From IMG/VR virus record IMGVR_UViG_3300003177_000023, positions 1-24,341 of that record: a stretch of DNA of 24,341 nucleotides. One strand, written 5' to 3'. Below are positions 1 to 5,673 of this stretch, piece after piece. Every line of letters begins with the position of its first letter. Within the stretch, counting starts at the first letter, position 1. This DNA is from a virus. The notes below the pieces were generated by a model that did not search any database, had not been told where the DNA came from, and worked only from the letters and a program-made list of their open reading frames with translations. A program made the position numbers and the translations under genes.

Positions 1-367
1 AAATGATTTCACTAGGGGGTGGTGAAATCATTTCACTAGGGGGTGAAATCATTTCACTAGGTAGTGCAGAATTTTCACTAGGGGGTGAAATATTTTCACC
101 TCCATTAAACACTAGCTTATAGAGATTTGAAGTGAAGCCGTTTTGCGTCTTTCTTAGCGACTTAACAAGAAAACCATCATCAATTAAATGATTAATATGC
201 GTAATCACAGAACGCTTAGTCATCTCACAATGATCGGCAATATGCTGATAACTTGGATAACACTCACCCGCATCATTAGCATTATCAGCCAACTTAATCA
301 AAACCAGCTTTCTGCCCGCATTACCGACCTTAGACTCCATAGCACTAAGAATACAGCGAATACTCAT
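1..367 (-). CDS. Phage replication initiator (O/DnaD-like HTH), N-terminal part, runs off left edge
   Basis: Reading the minus strand from an ATG at 367-365 gives an open frame of about 122 codons that leaves the window. It begins MSIRCILSAMESKVG. A winged-helix type segment follows, with the pattern ADNANDAGECYPSYQHIADH, then MTKRSVITHINHLIDDGFL. This is the usual look of HTH_36-type phage and plasmid replication proteins (lambda O N-terminus). The domain is followed by a low-complexity linker of tandem SPPSE(N/M)I units encoded by the iterons at 7-91. In lambda, O binds iterons inside its own gene to open the origin; the same arrangement is inferred here. The ATG overlaps the stop of the upstream 47-aa gene (ATGA), which suggests translational coupling. 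The C-terminal partner-binding part lies outside the window. Confidence 0.75.
   Translation of the reverse strand, partial: MSIRCILSAMESKVGNAGRKLVLIKLADNANDAGECYPSYQHIADHCEMTKRSVITHINHLIDDGFLVKSLRKTQNGFTSNLYKLVFNGGENISPPSENSALPSEMISPPSEMISPPPSEII
7..91. repeat. Four iteron-like repeats inside the replication gene (putative phage origin)
   Basis: The core TTTCACTAG starts at 7, 31, 52 and 73, so spacing is 24, 21 and 21 bases (multiples of three). Three copies are complete with GGGGGTG; copy three degenerates after TTTCACTAGG. Each full unit has an internal dyad, TTTCAC-N6-GTGAAA. In the minus-strand protein the units encode repeated SPPSE motifs. Direct repeats of about one or two helical turns inside an O-like gene are the hallmark of lambdoid origins. 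More copies may lie to the left of the window. Confidence 0.65.
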
Positions 368-507
368 TTCCTACCTCCAGCCTTACCCTTACCAACCTGA
401 GAAAACATATCACACCCCACACGCGTAGGCGAGACAGAGCGCAAACCAACTGGACAATTCAAATTCACACAGCCGCGCGAATCACTCCTAAAACTAACCC
501 TGCTCAT
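364..507 (-). CDS. Small 47-aa protein between SSB and replication gene
   Basis: An ATG at 507-505 has a strong AGGGGGG ribosome binding site a few bases upstream. The frame encodes 47 residues beginning MSRVSFRSDSRGCVN. It ends in a TGA that overlaps the ATG of the replication gene. The product is basic, Gly/Ser/Arg-rich, with three cysteines and no membrane segment. It starts only 8 bases after the SSB stop, so it belongs to the same minus-strand operon. No family is recognised. The case for a real gene rests on the ribosome binding site and the tight packing on both sides. Confidence 0.5.
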   Translation of the reverse strand: MSRVSFRSDSRGCVNLNCPVGLRSVSPTRVGCDMFSQVGKGKAGGRK

Positions 508-515
508 AAACCCCC

Positions 516-932
516 CTAAAAAGGAACATCATCATAATTTTCCGAAGACGATTGATCGCTCCGCACCTCAACGCCAGAAGATGGAACCGAACCCCCTTGA
601 GCCTCAGCGCGACTACCCAACATCAACATATCATCAGCAATAATCTCAGTGGCATAACGATCAACACCATCCTTTGTCCACTTGCGCGTTTTAATACGCC
701 CCTCAATACGAATTAATCGCCCTTTCTTGACATAATCGCGCACAATCTCAGCAAGTTTGCCGAAAATAACCACACGATGCCATTCCGTCTCCTCAACCCT
801 TTCGCCCGAATTCTTATCTTTCCATCGACGCGTTGTTGCCAACGACAAATTAACAACCAAATTACCATTGGGCATAAAACGCGCATCAGGTTCATTACCT
901 ACCCGCCCGATCAACTCAACCTTATTCAGCAT
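516..932 (-). CDS. ssb: Single-stranded DNA-binding protein
   Basis: The product is 138 aa. The N-terminal OB fold (residues about 1-108) starts MLNKVELIGRVGNEPDARF and includes the typical TEWHRVVIFGKLAEIV and GRLIRIEGRIKTRKW segments. A short Gly/Ser-rich linker leads to the acidic tip DDVPF, the canonical SSB C-terminal peptide that recruits replication and repair partners. Phage SSB coats single strands during replication or recombination. The start is supported by AGGTGAGTGAT just upstream. It lies 3 bases after the 51-aa membrane gene and 8 bases before the 47-aa gene, so it is co-transcribed with the replication protein. Confidence 0.95.
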   Translation of the reverse strand: MLNKVELIGRVGNEPDARFMPNGNLVVNLSLATTRRWKDKNSGERVEETEWHRVVIFGKLAEIVRDYVKKGRLIRIEGRIKTRKWTKDGVDRYATEIIADDMLMLGSRAEAQGGSVPSSGVEVRSDQSSSENYDDVPF

Positions 933-935
933 TTA

Positions 936-1091
936 TCACTCACCTCGCCTATAAGAAAACAAATCATCCAGCCAAAACCCCAGCCGCCTATCAACCCACT
1001 GGAAAAAATCATTCAAAAAATAAACAGGCGTAGACACCAACCAAAAAACAGCAAAAAAGCCCAGCCCGAGCAACTGAAAACAAAAACGCAT
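936..1091 (-). CDS. Small 51-aa single-pass membrane protein
   Basis: An ATG at 1091-1089 overlaps the TAA of the LuxR-like gene (TAATG) and is preceded by TGGGGGAT. The frame reads MRFCFQLLGLGFFAVFWLVS, then an amphipathic, charged tail with QWVDRRLGFWLDDL and ending SYRRGE. It stops 3 bases before the SSB start. The N-terminal 25 residues can form a membrane helix, leaving a cytoplasmic or surface-bound amphipathic C-terminus. No family is recognised. A competing hydrophobic frame covers part of the same DNA, but it has a weaker start and ends in the middle of this gene. Confidence 0.5.
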   Translation of the reverse strand: MRFCFQLLGLGFFAVFWLVSTPVYFLNDFFQWVDRRLGFWLDDLFSYRRGE

Positions 1092-1399
1092 TACACAAAA
1101 TCCCCCAAAACACGCCCACCACGAACAGAAAAAGACCGAGCCAACCTAACACGCCTAACCCCATCATCACCCACGCGAAAACAGGAACCAACAACAGCCA
1201 CCAACACCACAATCAGCCCCAAATCCTTAGCAATGGCGACCAAATTAACCGCATTGCGCGCGTGCAACTTCGCCATGCAATGCGCTACATGCGTCTTAAT
1301 CGTGTCATACGAACGGAACCGACGTTCAGCAATCTCACGCTGCGTAAATCCCTCAGCTAACTGCCGTAAAACTTGTAACTCTGTTTTTGTTAAATGCAT
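1091..1399 (-). CDS. LuxR-type HTH regulator without receiver or ligand domain
   Basis: The product is 102 aa. Residues 1-62 form a complete LuxR/GerE-type DNA-binding helix-turn-helix: LTKTELQVLRQLAEGFTQREIA, then DTIKTHVAHCMAKLHARNAV. There is no receiver, PAS or autoinducer domain. The remainder (residues 63-102) starts with a hydrophobic stretch and becomes Arg-rich, so the true C-terminus could differ if the frame is shifted there. The start ATG at 1399 is preceded by GGTGAT. As first gene of the minus-strand replication operon, behind a terminator, it may control that operon or act as an antiterminator-like regulator; both are inference. Confidence 0.7.
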   Translation of the reverse strand: MHLTKTELQVLRQLAEGFTQREIAERRFRSYDTIKTHVAHCMAKLHARNAVNLVAIAKDLGLIVVLVAVVGSCFRVGDDGVRRVRLARSFSVRGGRVLGDFV

Positions 1400-1409
1400 A
1401 AATCACCTG

Positions 1410-1430
1410 TGTGGGTAATACCGAAACGCC
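1410..1430. promoter_or_regulatory. Inverted repeat upstream of the LuxR-like gene
   Basis: GAAACG and CGTTTC face each other around a 5-base centre (GAAACG-CCATA-CGTTTC), about 15-30 bases upstream of the LuxR-like ATG. It could be an operator, possibly for the LuxR-like protein itself. No second copy was seen in the window. Confidence 0.3.
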
Positions 1431-1456
1431 ATACGTTTCAGTAAACTAAACCTTAG

Positions 1457-1489
1457 TAAAAAAATGCCCTGCTATGTATAAGGCGGGGC
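1457..1489 (-). terminator. Rho-independent terminator behind the Cro-like gene
   Basis: On the minus strand GCCCCGC (1489-1483) pairs with GCAGGGC (1472-1466), one G-T wobble, around a 10-base loop. A run of seven T follows at once. It lies 33 bases beyond the Cro-like stop and before the LuxR-like gene, so it separates the immediate-early Cro-like transcript from the replication operon. That arrangement resembles a lambdoid tR-type terminator. Confidence 0.75.
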
Positions 1490-1521
1490 GAGTCGGAAAC
1501 AATCAAAGTGCGGGTTCATTA

Positions 1522-1722
1522 TTATTTTTCTAAACCAAGAAAAGATATCCTGCTTATACCTGTGGCTTTCTCTAAGCGTAACGCAGTATTAACGCTCATT
1601 GTTTTAGATTTTCTGTAAAGCAATTTATGGATAGTTGCTTGTGACACGCCTGATTCCTTGGCAAGTTTGACTTGATTGCCACAGATTAAAATTGCTTTTT
1701 CAATAACTGGATTAATATTCAT
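1522..1722 (-). CDS. Cro-like (YdaS-type) HTH repressor
   Basis: The product is 66 aa, almost entirely one helix-turn-helix: NQVKLAKESGVSQATIHKLL, followed by NTALRLEKATGIS. Size, fold and position (divergent from a larger XRE repressor, with shared operators between) match Cro proteins of temperate phages. The predicted promoter puts the transcript start at or next to the ATG, and no clear ribosome binding site is visible, so the mRNA may be leaderless. A terminator follows 33 bases downstream. Confidence 0.75.
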   Translation of the reverse strand: MNINPVIEKAILICGNQVKLAKESGVSQATIHKLLYRKSKTMSVNTALRLEKATGISRISFLGLEK

Positions 1723-1728
1723 GTCTAC

Positions 1729-1757
1729 ATGGTATTACTTATGTAATATTACGTCAA
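1729..1757 (-). promoter_or_regulatory. Promoter of the Cro-like gene
   Basis: On the minus strand TTGACG (1757-1752) and TACCAT (1734-1729) are separated by 17 bases, a plausible sigma70 pair. Operator 1 lies between and overlaps the -10, so a bound repressor would block it. The expected start point falls at about 1722, the first base of the ATG. Confidence 0.5.
1733..1748. promoter_or_regulatory. Phage operator 1 (TATTAC-N4-GTAATA)
   Basis: A perfect 6+6 palindrome with centre TTAT. The same half-sites recur at 1780-1795 and, with one mismatch, at 4091-4106. It covers the Cro-like promoter, as expected for the CI/Cro switch. Confidence 0.75.
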
Positions 1758-1779
1758 CCACTAAAGTCATTAGATTTAC

Positions 1780-1795
1780 TATTACTGGAGTAATA
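1780..1795. promoter_or_regulatory. Phage operator 2 (TATTAC-N4-GTAATA), at the CI-like gene
   Basis: A perfect palindrome with centre TGGA that overlaps a -10-like TACTAT (1777-1782) and contains the GGAG that serves as ribosome binding site for the CI-like gene (ATG at 1801). Binding here would repress the repressor's own gene. Confidence 0.75.
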
Positions 1796-1800
1796 GAATT

Positions 1801-2214
1801 ATGCTTATGACAACATTAGCCCAACGAATACAACAAAGAATGGATACGCTTGGTATAACTCAAGACAGGCTGGCATTTCTCTCAGGGTTATCGCAATCAG
1901 CAATACATAAGCTGATAAGTGGAAAATCCATGTCATCAAGAAGGATGCCTCAGTTAGCGAAAGCTCTGAAATGTGATATTTATTGGCTCACAGATGGTAA
2001 AGGCAGCATGGAGTTCACCCCATCCCCAGACTCAAACACACATAAAACAAAAGCCAAACCGCCAATTATCAGCGATGAAGAATGGAAAACACTCCCTTTA
2101 AAAGCGCGTACGTTAGTAGAAGATTTTTTAACCAAAACCAGTGGCGGAAAACTATCAGAATCCAGCATCAAATTACTGCAAGAGACCGTTGACGAACTCA
2201 GCAAGGAGAAATAA
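1801..2214 (+). CDS. CI-like XRE-family repressor
   Basis: The product is 137 aa. Residues about 6-70 are an XRE helix-turn-helix with the pattern TLGITQDRLAFLSGLSQSAI, ending in the common DIYWLTDGKG segment. The C-terminal half is short and helical and lacks a LexA/S24 peptidase domain, so induction by RecA-stimulated self-cleavage is not expected. A second in-frame ATG lies at 1807. The gene diverges from the Cro-like gene over two operators and is followed after 2 bases by the HipA-like kinase. It could therefore act both as lysogenic repressor and as a HipB-like partner of the kinase; which role dominates cannot be told from sequence. Confidence 0.8.
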   Translation: MLMTTLAQRIQQRMDTLGITQDRLAFLSGLSQSAIHKLISGKSMSSRRMPQLAKALKCDIYWLTDGKGSMEFTPSPDSNTHKTKAKPPIISDEEWKTLPLKARTLVEDFLTKTSGGKLSESSIKLLQETVDELSKEK

Positions 2215-2216
2215 GG

Positions 2217-2921
2217 ATGTTAAACGCAATCACTAAAGGCTACGTATTACGCAAGACACCACTAAAAGATAGACAAAACATCAACCCAGCTTGGAAAGCA
2301 GAAGTGCGTACTCATAACGGCGATATACCTGCCATTGTTAAGAAAATCAGTGAAAATGAAATTATCATAGAATGCTGTTGTGCGCTGATTGCGGAAGCCA
2401 TGACACTCCCTGTGCCTAAACCATTAATCGTCAAAGATGAACAGCAAGGTATTTTGTTTGGCAGTGAAGAACTGCCGCATCCCGATTTAAAACGTACCCA
2501 TCTATCAACATTTCTGGTCACGCTTTCGCTCGCTAACTGGGCGATATTGCCGGATGCAGTCGTGTTTGATGAATGGATTGCCAACCCTGATCGACATGGC
2601 GGCAACCTACTGACAGATGGTACTGGTAATTTTTGGCTAATTGACCATGGCTTAGCCTTAGCGCGCGGCATAACCCCAGAAGACAAAGTAAAAAACTACC
2701 TACTCGACATCGCAAGCGGACTAGCAGATGATGACCTAAAAAAACAACGCTTACTCAAACGGATTAGCGTAAAATTACCCACCGAACACCACATACCTCA
2801 AGCGGGAAACCTACCAGCCGAGCAGCAACATATGCTAAAATTCCTAGACCAACGCCACCCTCGGCTATTTGCGCTACTCAGAAAAACGGTGCTTAATCAT
2901 GATGAAATCCCAGGCTTTTAA
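2217..2921 (+). CDS. HipA-family (HipA_2-type) Ser/Thr kinase-like protein
   Basis: The product is 234 aa, about half the length of E. coli HipA. The kinase core is visible: IVKKI near residue 42 could hold the ATP lysine, the catalytic loop is DEWIANPDRHGGNLL (D125, N130) and the metal-binding motif is LIDHG (D143). Family members phosphorylate protein targets and many act as toxins or stress switches. The N-subdomain-1 of classical HipA is absent. The start follows AAGGAG and lies 2 bases after the repressor stop. Its place directly behind the lysogenic repressor implies expression in the prophage state, so it may be a maintenance or defence cargo. Composition is less T-poor than the early genes. 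Confidence 0.75.
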   Translation: MLNAITKGYVLRKTPLKDRQNINPAWKAEVRTHNGDIPAIVKKISENEIIIECCCALIAEAMTLPVPKPLIVKDEQQGILFGSEELPHPDLKRTHLSTFLVTLSLANWAILPDAVVFDEWIANPDRHGGNLLTDGTGNFWLIDHGLALARGITPEDKVKNYLLDIASGLADDDLKKQRLLKRISVKLPTEHHIPQAGNLPAEQQHMLKFLDQRHPRLFALLRKTVLNHDEIPGF

Positions 2922-3762
2922 CTCATTACACTTCCCAGCCCTCCCTGCTCATCAATACCTAACAGCGCCTATTTATATCGAACCCATGATAGGCAGCGGC
3001 GAAAGACTGACGATTGCTGGTGCTGTCAGCAATAAAAAAGAAACCTTAATTGAAAAACTAATCCTGCCAGACCTTGCAGAGGCGATGTATGGCAAACAAG
3101 GCAAAAACATTCTAGGGCTTGCCGATTTAATTATTCAAGACCTACAGGAACACCTAAAAACAGGCAACTTACCCGACTGGCAGCCGTGTTTTGAAGGCGC
3201 TTACCTAGGCACAGTAAGCAACGCCAGAGCAGACAATCCACGCCATGCACTCTCACAGATCGCACGACTGCATTCCAGCTTATGCAAACTCTCAGCCCTA
3301 AAAGCACTGGATGAAGACGAACCAGAAGAGCCGATAATGAAAGACAACACCCTTTCCGCATGGGTAAAACAAGTCCAGCAATTAGCGGCAACCCGCTCCC
3401 CCGATTGGCGACCTTGTTTTAATATAAAAGAAAATCTAGCGCAAGGCGATTTAGTGACCCTGCACTTTGCCTATGATACATTTGCGGCAAACATTGGCTT
3501 AATCACCCCCGTTCAGCTTTCCTCAAGAATAAATGATGCCAAAATCAAACTTTGGAATCTCGACCATTTACCCAAAACTTACCGAGAAAAACGACTAATC
3601 TTAGGTATTCCGCGCGAAGATGCGCCCGAAATGGCAGATGATCGCGTAAAAAACAAAGTATTAGGAAAAATAGAGGCATTGCAAGAAGAAGCGCAACGCT
3701 GTTCTATTGACGTAAAAACAGCACATACCGCACAAGCAGCCGCACAACTTTTAGCGGCTTAA
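2899..3762 (+). CDS. Unknown 288-aa partner of the HipA-like kinase
   Basis: The frame overlaps the kinase gene by 23 bases. The likely start is the ATG at 2899 (MMKSQAFNSLHFPALPAHQY), with GGTG upstream; an ATG at 2869 in the same frame would add 10 unconvincing residues. The N-terminus contains IYIEPMIGSGERLTIAGAVS, then a mixed helical protein with a QDLQEHL segment and a C-terminal helical region of about 60 residues (KVLGKIEALQEEAQ). HipA_2 kinases are often paired with DUF3037-type proteins; the N-terminal strand pattern is reminiscent but not enough to assign it. The overlap suggests coupling with the kinase as a two- or three-gene unit with the repressor. Confidence 0.7.
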   Translation: MMKSQAFNSLHFPALPAHQYLTAPIYIEPMIGSGERLTIAGAVSNKKETLIEKLILPDLAEAMYGKQGKNILGLADLIIQDLQEHLKTGNLPDWQPCFEGAYLGTVSNARADNPRHALSQIARLHSSLCKLSALKALDEDEPEEPIMKDNTLSAWVKQVQQLAATRSPDWRPCFNIKENLAQGDLVTLHFAYDTFAANIGLITPVQLSSRINDAKIKLWNLDHLPKTYREKRLILGIPREDAPEMADDRVKNKVLGKIEALQEEAQRCSIDVKTAHTAQAAAQLLAA

Positions 3763-3804
3763 TTCACCGTTAATTGAAGGGTTACAATAAAAACAAGACA
3801 CTTG

Positions 3805-3912
3805 TTAAATCGTTAACAGCAAATTAAAAGCCGCTACAAATTGATGAGCAATTTTAACAGGGAGACGCGTTAGAGCTTTTGCCGCTGACTTTTTGTAAGT
3901 AATCGTATACAT
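3805..3912 (-). pseudogene. Truncated RelE/ParE-superfamily toxin remnant
   Basis: An ATG at 3912-3910 starts a 35-codon frame, MYTITYKKSAAKALTRLPVK followed by IAHQFVAAFN. This is the typical N-terminal strand and first helices of RelE/YafQ-type mRNA interferases (usually 85-95 aa). The frame then diverges and stops at 3805. The catalytic C-terminal strands and any antitoxin gene are missing, so it should be inactive. It is probably the scar of an earlier toxin-antitoxin cargo at this accessory site. Confidence 0.55.
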
Positions 3913-4026
3913 GGCTAAATGATAGCACACTGTTATCTTAAGCTAATAACCCTATATCAATAACCGCACCCCCTGCCCTCCCCGACTAAATTATTTTTTA
4001 AATCATCCCTCATATAAAGAATAACC

Positions 4027-4049
4027 AGCCGCTTTGTCGCGGTTTTTTT
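4027..4049 (+). terminator. Rho-independent terminator after the kinase operon
   Basis: AGCCGC (4027-4032) pairs with GCGGTT (4039-4044), one G-T wobble, with a 6-base loop, followed by T to 4049. It separates the lysogenic transcript from the early promoter just downstream. Confidence 0.65.
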
Positions 4050-4079
4050 GTGCTTGTAAGAAAAAATATTACTTAAGTG

Positions 4080-4107
4080 TTGATTAATTTAATTACTTTG
4101 GTAATAT
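4080..4107 (+). promoter_or_regulatory. Rightward early promoter with operator 3
   Basis: TTGATT (4080-4085) and TAATAT (4102-4107) are 16 bases apart. Operator 3, AATTAC-N4-GTAATA (4091-4106), sits across the spacer and -10 and differs from operators 1 and 2 by one base. The CI-like or Cro-like protein should therefore control the early operon starting at 4182. Confidence 0.55.
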
Positions 4108-4181
4108 ATAAATCTAGCAAAACAAACAGTAATTTCCTCCCACTCACCACAAGGACGTGGCACTTTTTTTACAGGTGAGCC

Positions 4182-4340
4182 ATGACACAAAAACACACCC
4201 CACAGCAAAAAGCAGAAGCGATCTTTGCCGAAGCCGAAACAAAAGCAAACCAAAAAGGACTAAAAAACGCTGAAAAATGGGCGTTTATCTGCGGAAGACT
4301 ACAGTATCAAATCGAAAAACTTTACGAGGAACAAAAATGA
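4182..4340 (+). CDS. Small 52-aa early protein
   Basis: The frame begins MTQKHTPQQKAEAIFAEAET and ends KLYEEQK. An AGGTGAG ribosome binding site lies just upstream of the ATG. The product is highly charged and helical throughout (Lys/Glu/Gln-rich), with no recognisable domain. It is the first gene after the early promoter and shares an ATGA overlap with the next gene. Confidence 0.6.
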   Translation: MTQKHTPQQKAEAIFAEAETKANQKGLKNAEKWAFICGRLQYQIEKLYEEQK

Positions 4341-4549
4341 ACATCAGCAGACTCGGTCGCAAAGCACTCACGCAAATCATTGCACGCAGACGCGCAAGAC
4401 AAGCAGGCAAAGACCGCACCAGCATCAAAATAGCGGGCATCTATGCCCGCGAACTACTCAACCAAGGACACAGTGCCGCACGAGCCATCGCCCTAACAGA
4501 AAAACTCAGCTTAAACGGAGAAACACCATGCAAAACAGCCAGCAACTAG
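4337..4549 (+). CDS. Small 70-aa basic early protein
   Basis: The start is the ATG at 4337 (MNISRLGRKALTQIIARRRA), which overlaps the preceding stop; an upstream in-frame ATG at 4277 lies inside the previous gene and is not favoured. The protein is strongly basic in its first half and helical, with GIYARELLNQGHSAARAIAL resembling a DNA- or RNA-binding helical hairpin. No family is assigned. It overlaps the next gene by 22 bases. Confidence 0.6.
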   Translation: MNISRLGRKALTQIIARRRARQAGKDRTSIKIAGIYARELLNQGHSAARAIALTEKLSLNGETPCKTASN

Positions 4550-4731
4550 CAGACCTAAACACCTGCGAACCAGAAGCGGACACCCTACTAGACAACCTAG
4601 AAGCCCTAAGCGTTGACCTCCCCTACATAAAACCGCTACACGCAGAACTGGACAAAGCCATCAATGCCATGCGCTTAGTCGTACAACTAATCGCGCAAGA
4701 ACAAACAAAACTAAAAACAGCAAAGAACTAA
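4528..4731 (+). CDS. Small 67-aa acidic early protein
   Basis: The product begins MQNSQQLADLNTCEPEADTL and is acidic and helical, with a Leu-rich second half (MRLVVQLIAQEQTKL) that may form a coiled coil. GGAG lies 7 bases upstream of the ATG. It overlaps the basic 70-aa gene by 22 bases; a basic/acidic neighbour pair could interact, which is inference only. Confidence 0.6.
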   Translation: MQNSQQLADLNTCEPEADTLLDNLEALSVDLPYIKPLHAELDKAINAMRLVVQLIAQEQTKLKTAKN

Positions 4732-4866
4732 AAGCAATACCCAACGCCCAGCGGTCGGTGGCGAGTAACAACCGCCGTTGCATTTGAGAACCCTCTTACC
4801 GAAAACACTCAATGAGCAGCCGTCCACCCCTACGATACAGGGGCATTTAAAAACAGAGGAAAGAAC
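4732..4866 (+). ncRNA. Structured leader, possibly a C4-like antisense RNA with 12-codon ORF
   Basis: Two hairpins are visible: CGGTGG (4756-4761) with CCGCCG (4772-4777) around a 10-base loop, and CCCCT (4827-4831) with AGGGG (4839-4843) around ACGATAC. Between and through them runs a small frame at 4812-4850, MSSRPPLRYRGI. The layout, two GC hairpins in an early phage leader ahead of a gene, recalls phage C4-type antisense RNAs, but I recognise this only by general appearance. It might equally be just a translational leader of the transglycosylase gene. Confidence 0.35.
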
Positions 4867-5367
4867 ATGATCACAAAATACGACCCATTAATCAAAAAAG
4901 CGGCAGCAGAACACCTGCCAGACGTAGATTGGCGACTACTCAAAGCCCAACTTTGCGCGGAATCAAACCTAAACCCGAATGCAACCTCACTCGCAGGCGC
5001 AATGGGCATCGCACAAATCATGCCGAAAACGTGGGAACAACTAAAAATAGAACTAGAACTCCCAGCCCTTGCCAACGCCTACAACCCTGTACACGCGATA
5101 CCCGCTTGCGCATACTACATGCACAAACTCTGCGCAAAATGGAGTAGCAAACGCGAACAAGCAGACCGCTACGCACTGGCACTAGCAAGCTACAACGCAG
5201 GATTTGGCAACCTACTAAAAGCACAGCAACAAGCAAAAGGCGCAGTAGAATACTACCCGATCATACAGGCATTACCCGCAATAACCCACCAACACGCAGT
5301 CGAAACCCAAAACTACGCCCCCAGAATATTCAAAATATTCAACGAATACTTAATGAGCGGTAGATAA
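4867..5367 (+). CDS. Lytic transglycosylase (SLT domain)
   Basis: The product is 166 aa and is essentially one SLT domain. The catalytic glutamate is E32 in LCAESNLNPNA, followed by GAMGIAQIMP (residues 44-53) and ASYNAG (107-112), the three signature motifs of Slt70/MltC-type muramidases (PF01464). The enzyme cleaves the MurNAc-GlcNAc bond of peptidoglycan with formation of 1,6-anhydro-MurNAc. There is no signal peptide or membrane anchor, so a holin or another route would be needed for periplasmic access. It may serve as endolysin, although it lies in the early region. GAGGAAAGAAC precedes the ATG. Confidence 0.88.
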   Translation: MITKYDPLIKKAAAEHLPDVDWRLLKAQLCAESNLNPNATSLAGAMGIAQIMPKTWEQLKIELELPALANAYNPVHAIPACAYYMHKLCAKWSSKREQADRYALALASYNAGFGNLLKAQQQAKGAVEYYPIIQALPAITHQHAVETQNYAPRIFKIFNEYLMSGR

Positions 5368-5649
5368 ATGAAACAGTCAATAAAAGGCGGATATACATGG
5401 GTAGCCGCAATCAATAAAAAACAAAAATGCGTATGGGGTATCGGCAAAACAAACCAAGAAGCACTAACTGATGCGAAGAAACAAATAAAAAGCAAATCAG
5501 CCGATTTACAAAAAAAAGGACTTGGAAAAATAGAATACGCCACATTAAAGAAAAAAGCACCGACAGAATTTTGTGGCATCGCACTGTTTAAACATATCGT
5601 CATTAAAGAAGACCAAGAAAACGGACAGATAGACCTATTTGGACAATAG
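5368..5649 (+). CDS. Unknown 93-aa protein with C-terminal clamp-binding-like motif
   Basis: It starts on the base after the transglycosylase stop. The N-terminal 60 residues (YTWVAAINKKQKCVWGIGKT, then ALTDAKKQI) suggest a small beta-beta-alpha fold. The protein ends QIDLFGQ: Q87-I-D-L-F91 matches the bacterial beta sliding-clamp binding consensus Q-L-[SD]-L-F and sits at the very C-terminus, where such peptides are often exposed. A role at the replisome, for example recruiting or blocking the host clamp, is inferred. No family is recognised. Confidence 0.6.
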   Translation: MKQSIKGGYTWVAAINKKQKCVWGIGKTNQEALTDAKKQIKSKSADLQKKGLGKIEYATLKKKAPTEFCGIALFKHIVIKEDQENGQIDLFGQ

Positions 5650-5651
5650 CC

Positions 5652-5673
5652 AACTTTCGGTAAAACCAATGAG
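5652..5673 (+). repeat. Repeated translation-start segment, copy 1
   Basis: A 22-base block containing CTTTCGGTAAAACCAATGAG spans the start codon (5669) of the zinc-finger gene and is repeated exactly at 6164-6185, again across a start codon. No Shine-Dalgarno sequence is present in either copy. Confidence 0.8.

Larger units (their letters stand above)
3763..4181. other. Intergenic region: toxin remnant, terminator and early promoter
   Basis: This 419-base gap holds a RelE-like toxin remnant on the minus strand (3805-3912), a rightward terminator (4027-4049) that closes the repressor-kinase transcript, and operator 3 with an early promoter (about 4080-4112). The stretch 3913-4020 shows nothing I can name. 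Confidence 0.7.

Noticed and set aside
1-100. Short regularly spaced repeats at the left edge as a CRISPR array
   Set aside because: Spacing of 21-24 bases equals the repeat itself, there are no unique spacers, and the repeats are in frame in a replication gene; iterons fit better.
188-400. Plus-strand ORF of 70 codons
   Set aside because: It is the antisense of the replication gene, lacks a ribosome binding site and has no protein-like pattern.
1009-1212. Hydrophobic minus-strand ORF of 67 codons
   Set aside because: It starts with a TTG right after a stop, has no clear ribosome binding site and ends within the 51-aa gene; it overlaps the LuxR-like frame. I cannot fully exclude it.
777-1418. 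Plus-strand ORF of 213 codons
   Set aside because: It lies opposite ssb, the 51-aa gene and the LuxR-like gene; it is open only because that strand is T-poor and so has few stops.
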